Below, one piece after another: positions 1-7,906 of a stretch of DNA of 52,776 nt (position 1 is its first letter; every line of letters begins with the position of its first letter). This stretch comes from Alphaproteobacteria bacterium (lineage in GTDB: Bacteria; Pseudomonadota; Alphaproteobacteria; Rs-D84). The DNA is taken from positions 1 to 52,776 of the forward strand of contig JAFXPG010000016.1 in the NCBI GenBank assembly GCA_017528045.1, in the 5' to 3' direction. Under the pieces are notes generated by a model. It saw only the letters and a program-made list of their open reading frames with translations, was not told where the DNA came from and made no database searches. The translations under genes were made by a program, and so were the position numbers.

Positions 1-338
1 AACGCCCAAAGCGAAGACATTGGATGTGTCATCTTACACCAACAATATCTACCAGACACATCCCCGGCAACAGCATCCAATGGGGTGCCTGCACTGGTCT
101 TGGTTGAACCCATACTACCCGTTGGGGCGACCGTTGAACACGTGCTGACCCCCGACACATTACCGTATGAAAACACCGTTTTCCACACACCTGTGGAATT
201 GTTATATGTATATGAATTACCACCTATACTGGGGTCCAATACCACACTGACGATTGAATTTTTTGCACATACAGATACCGCCAATGCCGGTATCACAAAC
301 ATCGTTGTTATTATCGCAAATATCCACGTTTTTTTCAT
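1..338 (-). CDS. Exported Cys-rich protein, CxCKM family (partial, 3' end outside window)
   Basis: Reading leftwards from the ATG at 338 (preceded by GGAAAAAA) the frame stays open to the window edge, giving about 112 residues. It opens with a signal peptide (MKKTWIFAIITTMFVIPALA), followed by a mature part containing RYCWCKMTHPMSSLWA near the edge. That C-x-C-K-M-x-x-P-x-x-S-x-W block also occurs in the next gene (NCYCKMMAPATSYWV), so the two are paralogues. I see no enzyme motif; the protein is probably exported. It is third in a leftward operon with 364-810 and 820-1758, behind the structured RNA at 1771-1975. The family is typical, in my recollection, of gut RF32-type alphaproteobacteria; function unknown. 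Confidence 0.75.
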   Translation of the reverse strand, partial: MKKTWIFAIITTMFVIPALAVSVCAKNSIVSVVLDPSIGGNSYTYNNSTGVWKTVFSYGNVSGVSTCSTVAPTGSMGSTKTSAGTPLDAVAGDVSGRYCWCKMTHPMSSLWA

Positions 339-363
339 GTTTTTTCCTTTATTTAATAAAAAA

Positions 364-810
364 TTACCATACTGCTTCATATACCGCTGAACGAAAAGTT
401 TCGTTCCCCGCCATATAATCTGCACATAAATCCGCACATTTTGATTCACATGCATTTTCACATCCTGATTCGCATGTGTATGGTGTTGTACCACTGGCAT
501 TAACCCAATAAGATGTTGCCGGTGCCATCATTTTACAATAACAATTCACCCCGGTATCGTATGTATCCGCAACACCTGTATTAACAACCGCAAAATCACC
601 AGGCATTCCCGTACATAAAGATTTCCCTTTGACCACAGTGCCATCTGCCATATTTACAACCCAACGCGAATTTTCTGCAGATTCTTTCGTACCAGCAACT
701 GTTTTATTCATCAATGCTACGGCTGTATTCGTTTTTTTACAAAGGGTCACACCATATGCTGAATATATTCCCAATGTTAATGTACAAAATAATGTTATTA
801 TTTTTTTCAT
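364..810 (-). CDS. Exported Cys-rich protein, CxCKM family
   Basis: 148 residues with a signal peptide (MKKIITLFCTLTLGIYSAYG) and about ten cysteines in the mature part. Block NCYCKMMAPATSYWV lies near residue 90, followed by a C-terminal Cys cluster CESGCENACESKCADLC and an ending FRSAVYEAVW. The start is preceded by GGGGAAAACG, like its neighbours. It is paralogous to the partial gene at 1-338. The paired cysteines suggest disulfide bonds in periplasmic or surface location. No catalytic motif is visible; function unknown. Confidence 0.8.
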   Translation of the reverse strand: MKKIITLFCTLTLGIYSAYGVTLCKKTNTAVALMNKTVAGTKESAENSRWVVNMADGTVVKGKSLCTGMPGDFAVVNTGVADTYDTGVNCYCKMMAPATSYWVNASGTTPYTCESGCENACESKCADLCADYMAGNETFRSAVYEAVW

Positions 811-819
811 CGTTTTCCC

Positions 820-1758
820 CTATTTTACTGCATGATATGTTTGTTCGTTATATTGCACGTGTATTGATTCTGATTTATTACCAGGTACCAAATTTACATA
901 ACAAACTTTGTTTCCAACTTGAATATTTATTGATGGTGTAATTTGTTTTGTTGCATAAATCGGAAATTCCAAACCTGTACCAATTTTTAATTTATGATGT
1001 TCTGGACATAATGCCGCACATGAATTAACTTCTGTGAAAACATTACCATTTGTACACATCAATAAACAAGCCGGTGTTTCTGATGTAATATGATTTTCAT
1101 ATGTATCACACGCATATTCTATTATGCCTATTGTATGTTCTGTGTAATTTGATGGACATGCACCATTTGTCATCGTTGACCAAGTTGCAGAATTAACAGT
1201 TGTATTTAACATGTCTTCTGGACATGTCCCGGCACTGTACGGTGTACATGTTCCATTTGCACGATATTGTCCCGCTGGACACAATATTTCAGAATCTACC
1301 AGCGGATAAATATAATCGTCAGTGCGTGTATAACTGTCAAATCCTGAATAACAATTACCATCTTCAGATGCAACAAAACTTGCATTATTTACCGCAGAAT
1401 TATAACGACCAGTTGGACACCCACCAGACGTATATGCGACACAATTTCCATTTGCACGATAATATCCATCTGCACATAAATCAGATGTTTCTATTAATGG
1501 ATAAATAATATCAGCTGTTTTTGTGTATGGTTCATAACCACTGTAACAATTTCCATCATCTGATAATATAAATGTATTTGCATTTACAGCCTTAATAGAG
1601 GCTGTTATCGCATCTGGTAATTGTGTGTTTATATTGAAATCAAAATCTATATCATGTGCCATAACTTCATAACCATTCGCACAATCCGCGGCAAACACTG
1701 TATTTGTAAAAACAAATACTATATACATTAAAAATATTTTTTTTAATATTTTTGACAT
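820..1758 (-). CDS. Exported Cys-rich repeat protein with conserved C-terminal domain
   Basis: 312 residues from the ATG at 1758, chosen because GTTGGGGA precedes it and the signal peptide (MSKILKKIFLMYIVFVFTNTVFA) then begins correctly; an upstream ATG at 1779 lies inside the leader terminator. Residues roughly 60-190 hold repeated units of the form DGNCYSGY..YT.T.D.IYPL....LC..G.YRANG.C. The C-terminal part (KLKIGTG..., TPSIN, YNEQTYH) matches the end of the protein at 34663-35418, so both share one terminal domain. First gene of a three-gene leftward operon whose leader is the structured RNA at 1771-1975. Role unknown; surface or periplasmic. Confidence 0.8.
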   Translation of the reverse strand: MSKILKKIFLMYIVFVFTNTVFAADCANGYEVMAHDIDFDFNINTQLPDAITASIKAVNANTFILSDDGNCYSGYEPYTKTADIIYPLIETSDLCADGYYRANGNCVAYTSGGCPTGRYNSAVNNASFVASEDGNCYSGFDSYTRTDDYIYPLVDSEILCPAGQYRANGTCTPYSAGTCPEDMLNTTVNSATWSTMTNGACPSNYTEHTIGIIEYACDTYENHITSETPACLLMCTNGNVFTEVNSCAALCPEHHKLKIGTGLEFPIYATKQITPSINIQVGNKVCYVNLVPGNKSESIHVQYNEQTYHAVK

Positions 1759-1770
1759 TTTCCCCAACAT

Positions 1771-1975
1771 AAAAAACACCGCAAAATTGGGCGGTCGGGG
1801 GGTTCGAAAATCAGTACATTAGTGATTCCGTGACATTTATATATACGTTCACGGCCCCCCAACCATAAATGCAGGGGATGAATCGGTGCAAAAACACCGC
1901 ACAACATCTATTAACGATGCTTTCGCACCGAATGTACCAAGGCTTTCGACAGCCCCGAACCCAATCTATAGGTTC
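1771..1975 (-). ncRNA. Structured RNA leader, copy 1
   Basis: A roughly 205-nt element between promoter and gene. Promoter -35 TTGACC (2006-2011), 18-bp spacer, -10 TACACT (1982-1987), predicting a start at G1975. Helices: 5' hairpin GAACC/GGTTC; hairpin GGCT-GTCGAA-AGCC; closing stem GGTTCGGGG with CCCCGACC; GTACAT with ATGTAC; CGGTGC with GCACCG; GCATC with GATGT; CCGTGA with TCACGG. It ends in ACCGC/GCGGT plus six T. The same architecture with compensatory changes is at 36141-36356. The terminator abuts the ribosome site of the next gene, which favours a cis-acting attenuator over a free sRNA. Confidence 0.75.
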
Positions 1976-1981
1976 AAAGTC

Positions 1982-2011
1982 AGTGTAAAACATTCGTAAT
2001 AATATGGTCAA
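1982..2011 (-). promoter_or_regulatory. Promoter of structured RNA copy 1
   Basis: On the minus strand TTGACC, 18 bp, TACACT; the predicted start falls on the first base of the first hairpin, exactly as for copy 2. Confidence 0.6.
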
Positions 2012-2086
2012 TAAAAAAATTATATTTACAATGATAATATTTTTTTAAATTAAAAATATTTGTATGTTTTCCTAAAACATACTGTT

Positions 2087-4288
2087 TTACATAAAATTCT
2101 GTGGGTTAACATCTATTTTTACACGTGTATTTATCGGCTGTTTTACTTTATTTAACCAATCACGAACTATCGGTTGTAAATTAGCACGCTGTGGCCCAGA
2201 TATTAAAAAACGCATACGATACCAATTTCTTATTTGATATATCTGGGCTGGTATTGGTCCCATTATTTTTCCACCGTTAAGTTTAGGCGCTTCATTTGCT
2301 AAATTTTCACAATATTTTTTCAAAACCGATTCTTTATCAGATTCAACTATAACCGCGATTAATTGACCAAAAGGTGGCATTTGTGCCATCTTTCTTGATT
2401 CCATATCTTGTCCCATAAATTCGTCACGATTACCTTTACATATTGCCGTTATCACAGGGTGTTCTGGTTGATAAGTTTGTAATAAAACACGTCCCGGAAA
2501 TTCACCACGACCGGCACGACCAGCAACTTGGAACAACTGTTGGAAAGTATGTTCTCCTGCACGAAAATCTGTTCCAAATAATCCCATATCTGCATCAACC
2601 ACACCAACCAAAGTCAAATTAGGAAAATGGTGTCCTTTGGCTAAAATTTGCGTTCCAATAACAATATCTATTTCACCAGTTTCCATTTTATGAACCAATC
2701 TTTCCAATGCTTGTCGCGACATAATAGTATCAGAAGACACCAGCGCAGTCTTGGCATTTGGAAATTTAACAGATATTTCTTGTTCTATACGTTCAAGCCC
2801 TGCCCCACGCATTGATACATCATTACCACACTGTGGGCATTTTTGTGGGACAATTTCTGTTCTGCCACACATATGGCAAACCAATTTGTTTAAATGTTTA
2901 TGATAATTCAAAGACATTGAACAATCTGGACATTCTGCAACCCAACCACATTTTTTACATTGAACAATCGGAGAAAAACCACGCCGATTTATAAATAACA
3001 TTATTTGTTTTTTATCATCCAGATTCTTTTGAATTTCTTCACATAATTGTGGCGATAAATTTCCAGATATATCTTCACCATCTGGTGTTAATTTATAAGA
3101 TTCTGGTCTGGAATTCCGCATATCTATTGTTTCTATACTTGGTAATTGTGCACCACCAAATCTGGAATTTAAACGCAATCTGGAATATTTTCCCAAAGAC
3201 ACATTATATAAAGTTTCTATTGATGGGGTTGCAGATGCCAAAACTATTGGAAAACCAGAAATCTGTGCCCGTAATATAGCCATATCTCGCGCATGATAAT
3301 TTCCCATATCTTCTTGCTTATACGAAGTATCATGTTCTTCATCTACAACTATCAAGCCTAAGTTTTGCCATGGTAAAAATAAAGCACTGCGTGTACCAAC
3401 GACTATTTTAATATCACCACGTGCGACCCCACGCCATATTTCACGACGACGTGCCGCAGTTAAATTACTGTGCCAAACCACAGGTTGCGCCCCAAAACGT
3501 TTTTTAAATCTGTCCATAAATTGTGCAGTTAAAGCTATTTCAGGCATCATTAACAAAACACTCTTACCTTTATTATATGCACGTAAAGCAGAATCAAAAT
3601 ACACTTGTGTTTTTCCAGAACCCGTTATTCCATCCAGTAAAAAAACCTTAAATTCATTTTTATCTATTGCCAAAGATATAGATTCAGCAGCCACAGATTG
3701 TCCTTCATTTAAAACGACATTTCCCATATCTTTATATTGATAAACGAAATCATTGCTGATTTTTTCACGTGTATTTGATGGTATTAAAATTCCATTTTTT
3801 ATCATAGTTTTTATAACACTTGAACTTACATGTGCTATATTTTTTATATCATTTTCACCCATTGCGTCATTATCATTAGATTGAAATGCATCAGCCACAG
3901 ATTGACGCGCATGTGTCATTTTGCAATCAACATCAAAATTATAAATATATAATTGTTCTGTATGTGGTGGATTAAAAGCATCAGGAACATTAATTATTAA
4001 ACGCAACACAGCCCCAGGAGCCATCAATGTCCATGTTGACATTTTATATATCCAATCTATATCAGATTTTGACATTTTACCAAAATCACACAAAGATATA
4101 ATTGGTTTTATCTTAGATAAATCTAGACCACTATCACCTGGACCAACGATAATTCCAATATATTGTCGATTCATCACAGATACCCGAACATAACTTCCAA
4201 TATCTGCATCCGCATTTAAACGATAGTCATAACCATGATTTATGACATTAGGTATCAACACTTTTACAATATCGCCAGATTTAAACAT
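2087..4288 (-). CDS. priA: Primosomal protein N', replication restart helicase PriA
   Basis: Superfamily 2 DNA helicase that reloads the replisome at stalled forks. The N-terminal DNA-binding domain starts at MFKSGDIVKVLIPN, the Walker A motif GITGSGKT lies near residue 220, the DEEHD box about 100 residues later, and two zinc-binding knuckles follow (CKKCGWVAECPDC and CHMCG...CPQCG). The ending (TRVKIDVNPQNFM) is complete. I prefer the ATG at 4288 because PriA proteins begin close to the VLIPN strand; an in-frame ATG at 4330 would add a lysine-rich 14-residue tail. Neither has a Shine-Dalgarno. TTGAAA-17-TATTTT ends 6 bases before 4288, so a leaderless mRNA is possible. Divergent from the gene at 4358. 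Confidence 0.93.
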   Translation of the reverse strand: MFKSGDIVKVLIPNVINHGYDYRLNADADIGSYVRVSVMNRQYIGIIVGPGDSGLDLSKIKPIISLCDFGKMSKSDIDWIYKMSTWTLMAPGAVLRLIINVPDAFNPPHTEQLYIYNFDVDCKMTHARQSVADAFQSNDNDAMGENDIKNIAHVSSSVIKTMIKNGILIPSNTREKISNDFVYQYKDMGNVVLNEGQSVAAESISLAIDKNEFKVFLLDGITGSGKTQVYFDSALRAYNKGKSVLLMMPEIALTAQFMDRFKKRFGAQPVVWHSNLTAARRREIWRGVARGDIKIVVGTRSALFLPWQNLGLIVVDEEHDTSYKQEDMGNYHARDMAILRAQISGFPIVLASATPSIETLYNVSLGKYSRLRLNSRFGGAQLPSIETIDMRNSRPESYKLTPDGEDISGNLSPQLCEEIQKNLDDKKQIMLFINRRGFSPIVQCKKCGWVAECPDCSMSLNYHKHLNKLVCHMCGRTEIVPQKCPQCGNDVSMRGAGLERIEQEISVKFPNAKTALVSSDTIMSRQALERLVHKMETGEIDIVIGTQILAKGHHFPNLTLVGVVDADMGLFGTDFRAGEHTFQQLFQVAGRAGRGEFPGRVLLQTYQPEHPVITAICKGNRDEFMGQDMESRKMAQMPPFGQLIAVIVESDKESVLKKYCENLANEAPKLNGGKIMGPIPAQIYQIRNWYRMRFLISGPQRANLQPIVRDWLNKVKQPINTRVKIDVNPQNFM

Positions 4289-4357
4289 AGTTATAAAATA
4301 CTTGTTTTTTTTCTTTTTTTCAATAATCATTTAAAATAATAAAGGTTTTTGATAAAC

Positions 4358-5089
4358 ATGTGGAAAATACTATTCGAATTTTTAGACAGAATATTTGCCA
4401 TAGTCCCTGTAAAAAAATGGCGTGAATATTTAAGAATACAACTTTTGTTTGATTACCGCAGAAAATTAAATGCTTTAAAATCTGGCTGTCCTGAATTAAA
4501 TTTCACAAATTTCAAATTAGCAAAAGGCGGTGGCAGTATTGTTTTTATTTTAAAAGATAAAATAACTTTCAAAGTCCGCAAACATAATTATGAAGCCGGA
4601 ACATTTTCAAGATTTGACCGGGAAAAACGCATAACAGATGCTTTACGTCCATTTTGTACAATAAAAATACCTAATGTAGAATTTATAAAACTGGGTGAAT
4701 ATACATTTTATAAATCAGATTTTATACCTGGCAAATTATTGATTAATATACCTTTTAAAAAAATAAAAAGATACCAACAACAAATAAGCCAACAATTGGC
4801 TGAATTTATATATAAAAAATCTTTTGCTAATCCCCCAGAAATCGCAGATTTACGTAATTCAGATATTCATGAAGGCTTTGCTTGGAATCATGGTGATATG
4901 TGCAGTAATATACTGATTAACCCCAAGACCATGGTTATAACAGGTATAATTGATTGGGAATGGGCATCTTACAGCGATCAGGAAAGAGAATTCAGAGGAT
5001 TGGTTCGTGTTCGTAAAAAAATGCAAAAAATCGGTCTTGATAAAACTACATATCAATGTTATTTAGAAATTTTGAAAAAGAACAGTTAA
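4358..5089 (+). CDS. Phosphotransferase-family (APH/kinase-fold) protein
   Basis: 243 residues. The C-terminal half carries the aminoglycoside-phosphotransferase-type catalytic loop WNHGDMCSNILINP (HGD...N) followed by the metal-binding strand GIIDWEWA (D in the DFG position). The N-terminal half shows a nucleotide-binding lobe with a glycine-rich turn (KGGGSIVF) and the likely lysine FKVRKHN. This supports an ATP-dependent small-molecule or sugar kinase; the substrate cannot be told, and YrbL-like proteins are the nearest style I know. ATG 4358 chosen over TTG 4349, with AAAGG 12 bases upstream. Divergent from priA. Confidence 0.75.
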   Translation: MWKILFEFLDRIFAIVPVKKWREYLRIQLLFDYRRKLNALKSGCPELNFTNFKLAKGGGSIVFILKDKITFKVRKHNYEAGTFSRFDREKRITDALRPFCTIKIPNVEFIKLGEYTFYKSDFIPGKLLINIPFKKIKRYQQQISQQLAEFIYKKSFANPPEIADLRNSDIHEGFAWNHGDMCSNILINPKTMVITGIIDWEWASYSDQEREFRGLVRVRKKMQKIGLDKTTYQCYLEILKKNS

Positions 5090-5095
5090 TTTGTT

Positions 5096-5125
5096 TGACA
5101 ATTTTTATTTTTGTGTAATAATAAT
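5096..5125 (+). promoter_or_regulatory. Sigma-70-type promoter for the gene at 5154
   Basis: TTGACA at 5096-5101, 18-bp AT-rich spacer, TAATAT; followed by ACGGA before the ATG at 5154. Confidence 0.55.
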
Positions 5126-5153
5126 ATTATTATAATAACAACGGATATAAAAT

Positions 5154-5807
5154 ATGTCAAAATTATCAATCAGACAAAAAGAATTATTACTAACGTATTT
5201 CAGCGAATATCGTAAAAACATTCGCAATCAAATCACAGAAGTATACAACCAATCTTTTTTAAATTCTGACAAAATAGATGATTCTTGGCGTGAATCTTTT
5301 AAATGCACCTGCGAATATATTGAATATATTAAAATAAAAACTTGTGTTTTTCTTAAAGATTTAATCTATTCTGTACCAGAATTCAGGGACGAAGATTTTT
5401 TAATAATATTCATAAAAGAAATATGCAAATTTTTATCTGTTTATACATGGCGTTTGGATTCCAAAACAAACATATCTGAATTTGAAAAACAATCGAAACA
5501 GCAAAAACATTATTTAATTTGGTTTAATGATTTATACAAAACACACAAAGCACTTAAAAAAGCTGTTCAACGTTATAAACAAAAAACAAAAATTCAACAA
5601 CCCGAAGAAAAGCGTAAACGCAAACGCATTGGGCAACCGGTTGAAATGGCTGTTGAAATCAAACGAATATCCGAAATACCAGAAAAAGAATTTGATCAAA
5701 AAATTAAAAAAAGACGTAAAAAAATCAAATGCCAAGAAGCACGAAAAAAACACAAACAACTAATGCAACAGGCAACTTTGATGCAAATATCTGTAAATTG
5801 TCACTAA
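5154..5807 (+). CDS. Hypothetical basic protein with Lys/Arg-rich tail
   Basis: 217 residues, own promoter (5096-5125) and weak ribosome site ACGGA. The first 120 residues are mixed helical with no recognised family; from about residue 140 to 205 the chain is dominated by Lys and Arg (KRKRKRIG, KKRRKKIK, RKKHKQ), suggesting nucleic-acid or ribosome binding. No signal peptide or membrane segment. It ends three bases before the convergent miaA gene. I do not recognise the family; only coding potential, promoter and composition support it. Confidence 0.65.
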   Translation: MSKLSIRQKELLLTYFSEYRKNIRNQITEVYNQSFLNSDKIDDSWRESFKCTCEYIEYIKIKTCVFLKDLIYSVPEFRDEDFLIIFIKEICKFLSVYTWRLDSKTNISEFEKQSKQQKHYLIWFNDLYKTHKALKKAVQRYKQKTKIQQPEEKRKRKRIGQPVEMAVEIKRISEIPEKEFDQKIKKRRKKIKCQEARKKHKQLMQQATLMQISVNCH

Positions 5808-5810
5808 TAA

Positions 5811-6710
5811 TTAAATTGATTTAATAACTGTTTCTATATCGTTATCATTTGGAACGTTTTTGATTTCTAAATCTGCAGCATACTGGCCACGAAACCAAGT
5901 ACGCTGTCTTTTTGCGTATTGGTTTGTTTTTACAATCCAATTTTCAATTGCTTCTTCTTCAGTAATTTCACCACGCAACATTTTACATAATTGTGTTGCA
6001 CCGATAGCCCTGTCTTCATTCAAATTATTTTTCAAGATATATTTTGCTTCTTCCAGCGCAGCCCCAGAAACCATTTCCGGCACACGTTTTGCTATACGTT
6101 TTAACAAAGTTTCTTTATCTGGATTTATTAATATCTTAAAAGCATCTGGTACCAAAGCACCAGTGCGTGGCATATTTTGCCATTCAGTTATATGCTTTCC
6201 TGTTTGTAAAAAAACTTCTAAAGCGCGGGCAATACGTTGTGGATCTGTTTGAACAAAATCTTTTGGTAATAAATTACGAACAGCATTTATATCACTTGCA
6301 ACCATATCACGTGCTTTATTGCGTATTTCATCACTGATTTCTGGCACAGAGGCAATTCCATTTATTAAAACATTTATATAATACCCACTGCCCCCGACAA
6401 AGACCGGTATTTTTCCCATTTTAATAACATCTTCCATTGCAGATTTTGCCAGATTTAAATAATCAGCCACACTTATATGTTCTGCCAATGGCAATATCGA
6501 AAATAATTTATATGGAATTCCATCTATTTCATCAAAACCGTTTTTCACATTTTCTGCGAAAGGCGATGCAGATATAGTTTCTATATCACGATAAATTTGA
6601 ACACTGTCGCAATTTATGATTGCACCATTTATACGCTTTGCCAAATTATGTGCAAAATCAGATTTTCCAGAAGCGGTAGGTCCCGCAATAATCACAGATT
6701 TATATTTCAT
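5811..6710 (-). CDS. miaA: tRNA dimethylallyltransferase MiaA
   Basis: Transfers dimethylallyl to N6 of A37 in tRNAs that read codons beginning with U. 299 residues, the usual length. P-loop GPTASGKS at residues 10-17, NCDSVQIYRD substrate motif near 33-42, GGSGYYINVLING near 106-118, and the tRNA-contacting NQYAKRQRTWFRG near the end. Cytoplasmic. Convergent with the gene at 5154-5807 and divergent from gap; no clear Shine-Dalgarno precedes the ATG. Confidence 0.95.
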   Translation of the reverse strand: MKYKSVIIAGPTASGKSDFAHNLAKRINGAIINCDSVQIYRDIETISASPFAENVKNGFDEIDGIPYKLFSILPLAEHISVADYLNLAKSAMEDVIKMGKIPVFVGGSGYYINVLINGIASVPEISDEIRNKARDMVASDINAVRNLLPKDFVQTDPQRIARALEVFLQTGKHITEWQNMPRTGALVPDAFKILINPDKETLLKRIAKRVPEMVSGAALEEAKYILKNNLNEDRAIGATQLCKMLRGEITEEEAIENWIVKTNQYAKRQRTWFRGQYAADLEIKNVPNDNDIETVIKSI

Positions 6711-6769
6711 AAAAGCATTATAAAAACGACTTTTGATGTTTTCAAGTAAATCAAACGAAAAAATTCAAA

Positions 6770-6798
6770 TTGGAATTTATGCCATATCATGATAAAAT
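6770..6798 (+). promoter_or_regulatory. gap promoter
   Basis: TTGGAA at 6770-6775, 17-bp spacer, TAAAAT at 6793-6798; AGGATGGA precedes the ATG at 6824. Confidence 0.6.
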
Positions 6799-6823
6799 TA
6801 AGCATAAAACAAAGGATGGAAAG

Positions 6824-7822
6824 ATGAAAAAAATTCGTGTTGCTATTAATGGTTTTGGCCGTATAGGTCGTTTAGTTTTACGTGCAGCTTTGGAATCAGG
6901 TCGCAAAGACATAGAATTTGTGGCAGTTAATGATTTGGCACCTGCTGAACAAAATGCATATTTATTGGAATATGATTCTGTTCATGGCAAATTACCAATG
7001 GATGTAAAATTGGACGGAGAATACATTATAGTTGGCAATCAAAAAATCAAATGTATTTCCGAACGTGACCCATCAAAATTACCATGGAAACAATTAAAAA
7101 TCGATATTGTTATGGAATGCACAGGTTTATTTACATCCGCAGAAAAAGCAAAAGTTCATCTGGATTGTGGTGCAAAACGTGTTTTGGTTTCTGCGCCTTC
7201 CGCTGGTGCCGATAAAACAATAGTTTTTGGTGTTAACGAAAATAAAATAACAAAAAAAGATTTGATTATATCTAATGCATCTTGCACAACGAATTGTCTG
7301 GCCCCAGTATTAAATGTATTAGATAAAAAATTTGGAATAAATAACGGTTGGATGACGACAGTTCACGCATATACTGGCGACCAACAATTACTGGATAAAA
7401 ACCATAAAGATTTTCGTCGTGCACGCGCTGCAAATTTATCTATGATACCAACATCAACTGGTGCAGCAAAAGCAATTGGTTTAGTATTACCAAAATTGGC
7501 TGGGAAAATGGACGGTATTGCAATACGTGTTCCAACACCTGATGTATCTGTGGTTGAATTGGTTTTGAATATGAAAAAGAAAGTAACAGTCGAATCAGTA
7601 AACAAAGCAATGTTTGCCGCCCAATCTGAAATTTTGGGATACAACGATAAACCTTTGGTTTCAATAGATTTCACAAACGATTCGCACAGTTCAATATTTG
7701 ATGCATCACAAACAAAAGTTGTCGAAGATAATGTATTACACGTAACCGCATGGTATGATAATGAATGGGGATTTTCAAATCGTATGTGTGATACCGCCAT
7801 CGCAATTGGAAAAACATTATAA
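6824..7822 (+). CDS. gap: Glyceraldehyde-3-phosphate dehydrogenase (type I)
   Basis: 332 residues, standard length. Glycolytic oxidation and phosphorylation of glyceraldehyde 3-phosphate with NAD(P). The N-terminal Rossmann motif is INGFGRIGR (residues 8-16) and the catalytic motif SNASCTTNC puts the nucleophile at Cys154; VHAYTGDQ and the C-terminal WYDNEWGFSNR are intact. The start at 6824 is set by AGGATGGA and by the conserved MKKIRVAINGFG opening; an in-frame ATG at 6770 is within the promoter. Monocistronic, closed by the terminator at 7833-7867. Asp35 in AVNDLAP does not settle NAD versus NADP. Confidence 0.97.
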   Translation: MKKIRVAINGFGRIGRLVLRAALESGRKDIEFVAVNDLAPAEQNAYLLEYDSVHGKLPMDVKLDGEYIIVGNQKIKCISERDPSKLPWKQLKIDIVMECTGLFTSAEKAKVHLDCGAKRVLVSAPSAGADKTIVFGVNENKITKKDLIISNASCTTNCLAPVLNVLDKKFGINNGWMTTVHAYTGDQQLLDKNHKDFRRARAANLSMIPTSTGAAKAIGLVLPKLAGKMDGIAIRVPTPDVSVVELVLNMKKKVTVESVNKAMFAAQSEILGYNDKPLVSIDFTNDSHSSIFDASQTKVVEDNVLHVTAWYDNEWGFSNRMCDTAIAIGKTL

Positions 7823-7832
7823 AAAACCAGAT

Positions 7833-7867
7833 AAAAAAAACACCGCCGAAATCGGCGGTGTTTTTTT
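7833..7867. terminator. Bidirectional intrinsic terminator between gap and adhesin gene
   Basis: Hairpin CACCGCCGA/TCGGCGGTG with A-run on the left and seven T on the right; it serves gap (+) and the convergent adhesin gene (-). Confidence 0.85.
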
Positions 7868-7906
7868 CTGTCAGAGCCCATATAGACAGAAAACGCATTC
7901 AAATTA

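Noticed and set aside
1771..1975. Structured RNA as 6S, tmRNA, SRP RNA or RNase P RNA
   Set aside because: None of the diagnostic segments (SRP GGAAGGAAGCA-like loop, RNase P GAGGAAAGTCC, tmRNA TWCAA T-loop with tag frame, 6S open bubble) is present, and two copies precede protein genes.
1811..2011. 66-codon minus-strand open frame inside the structured RNA region
   Set aside because: It runs through base-paired segments shared with the copy at 36141-36356, and the frame is not kept in that copy; no ribosome site.
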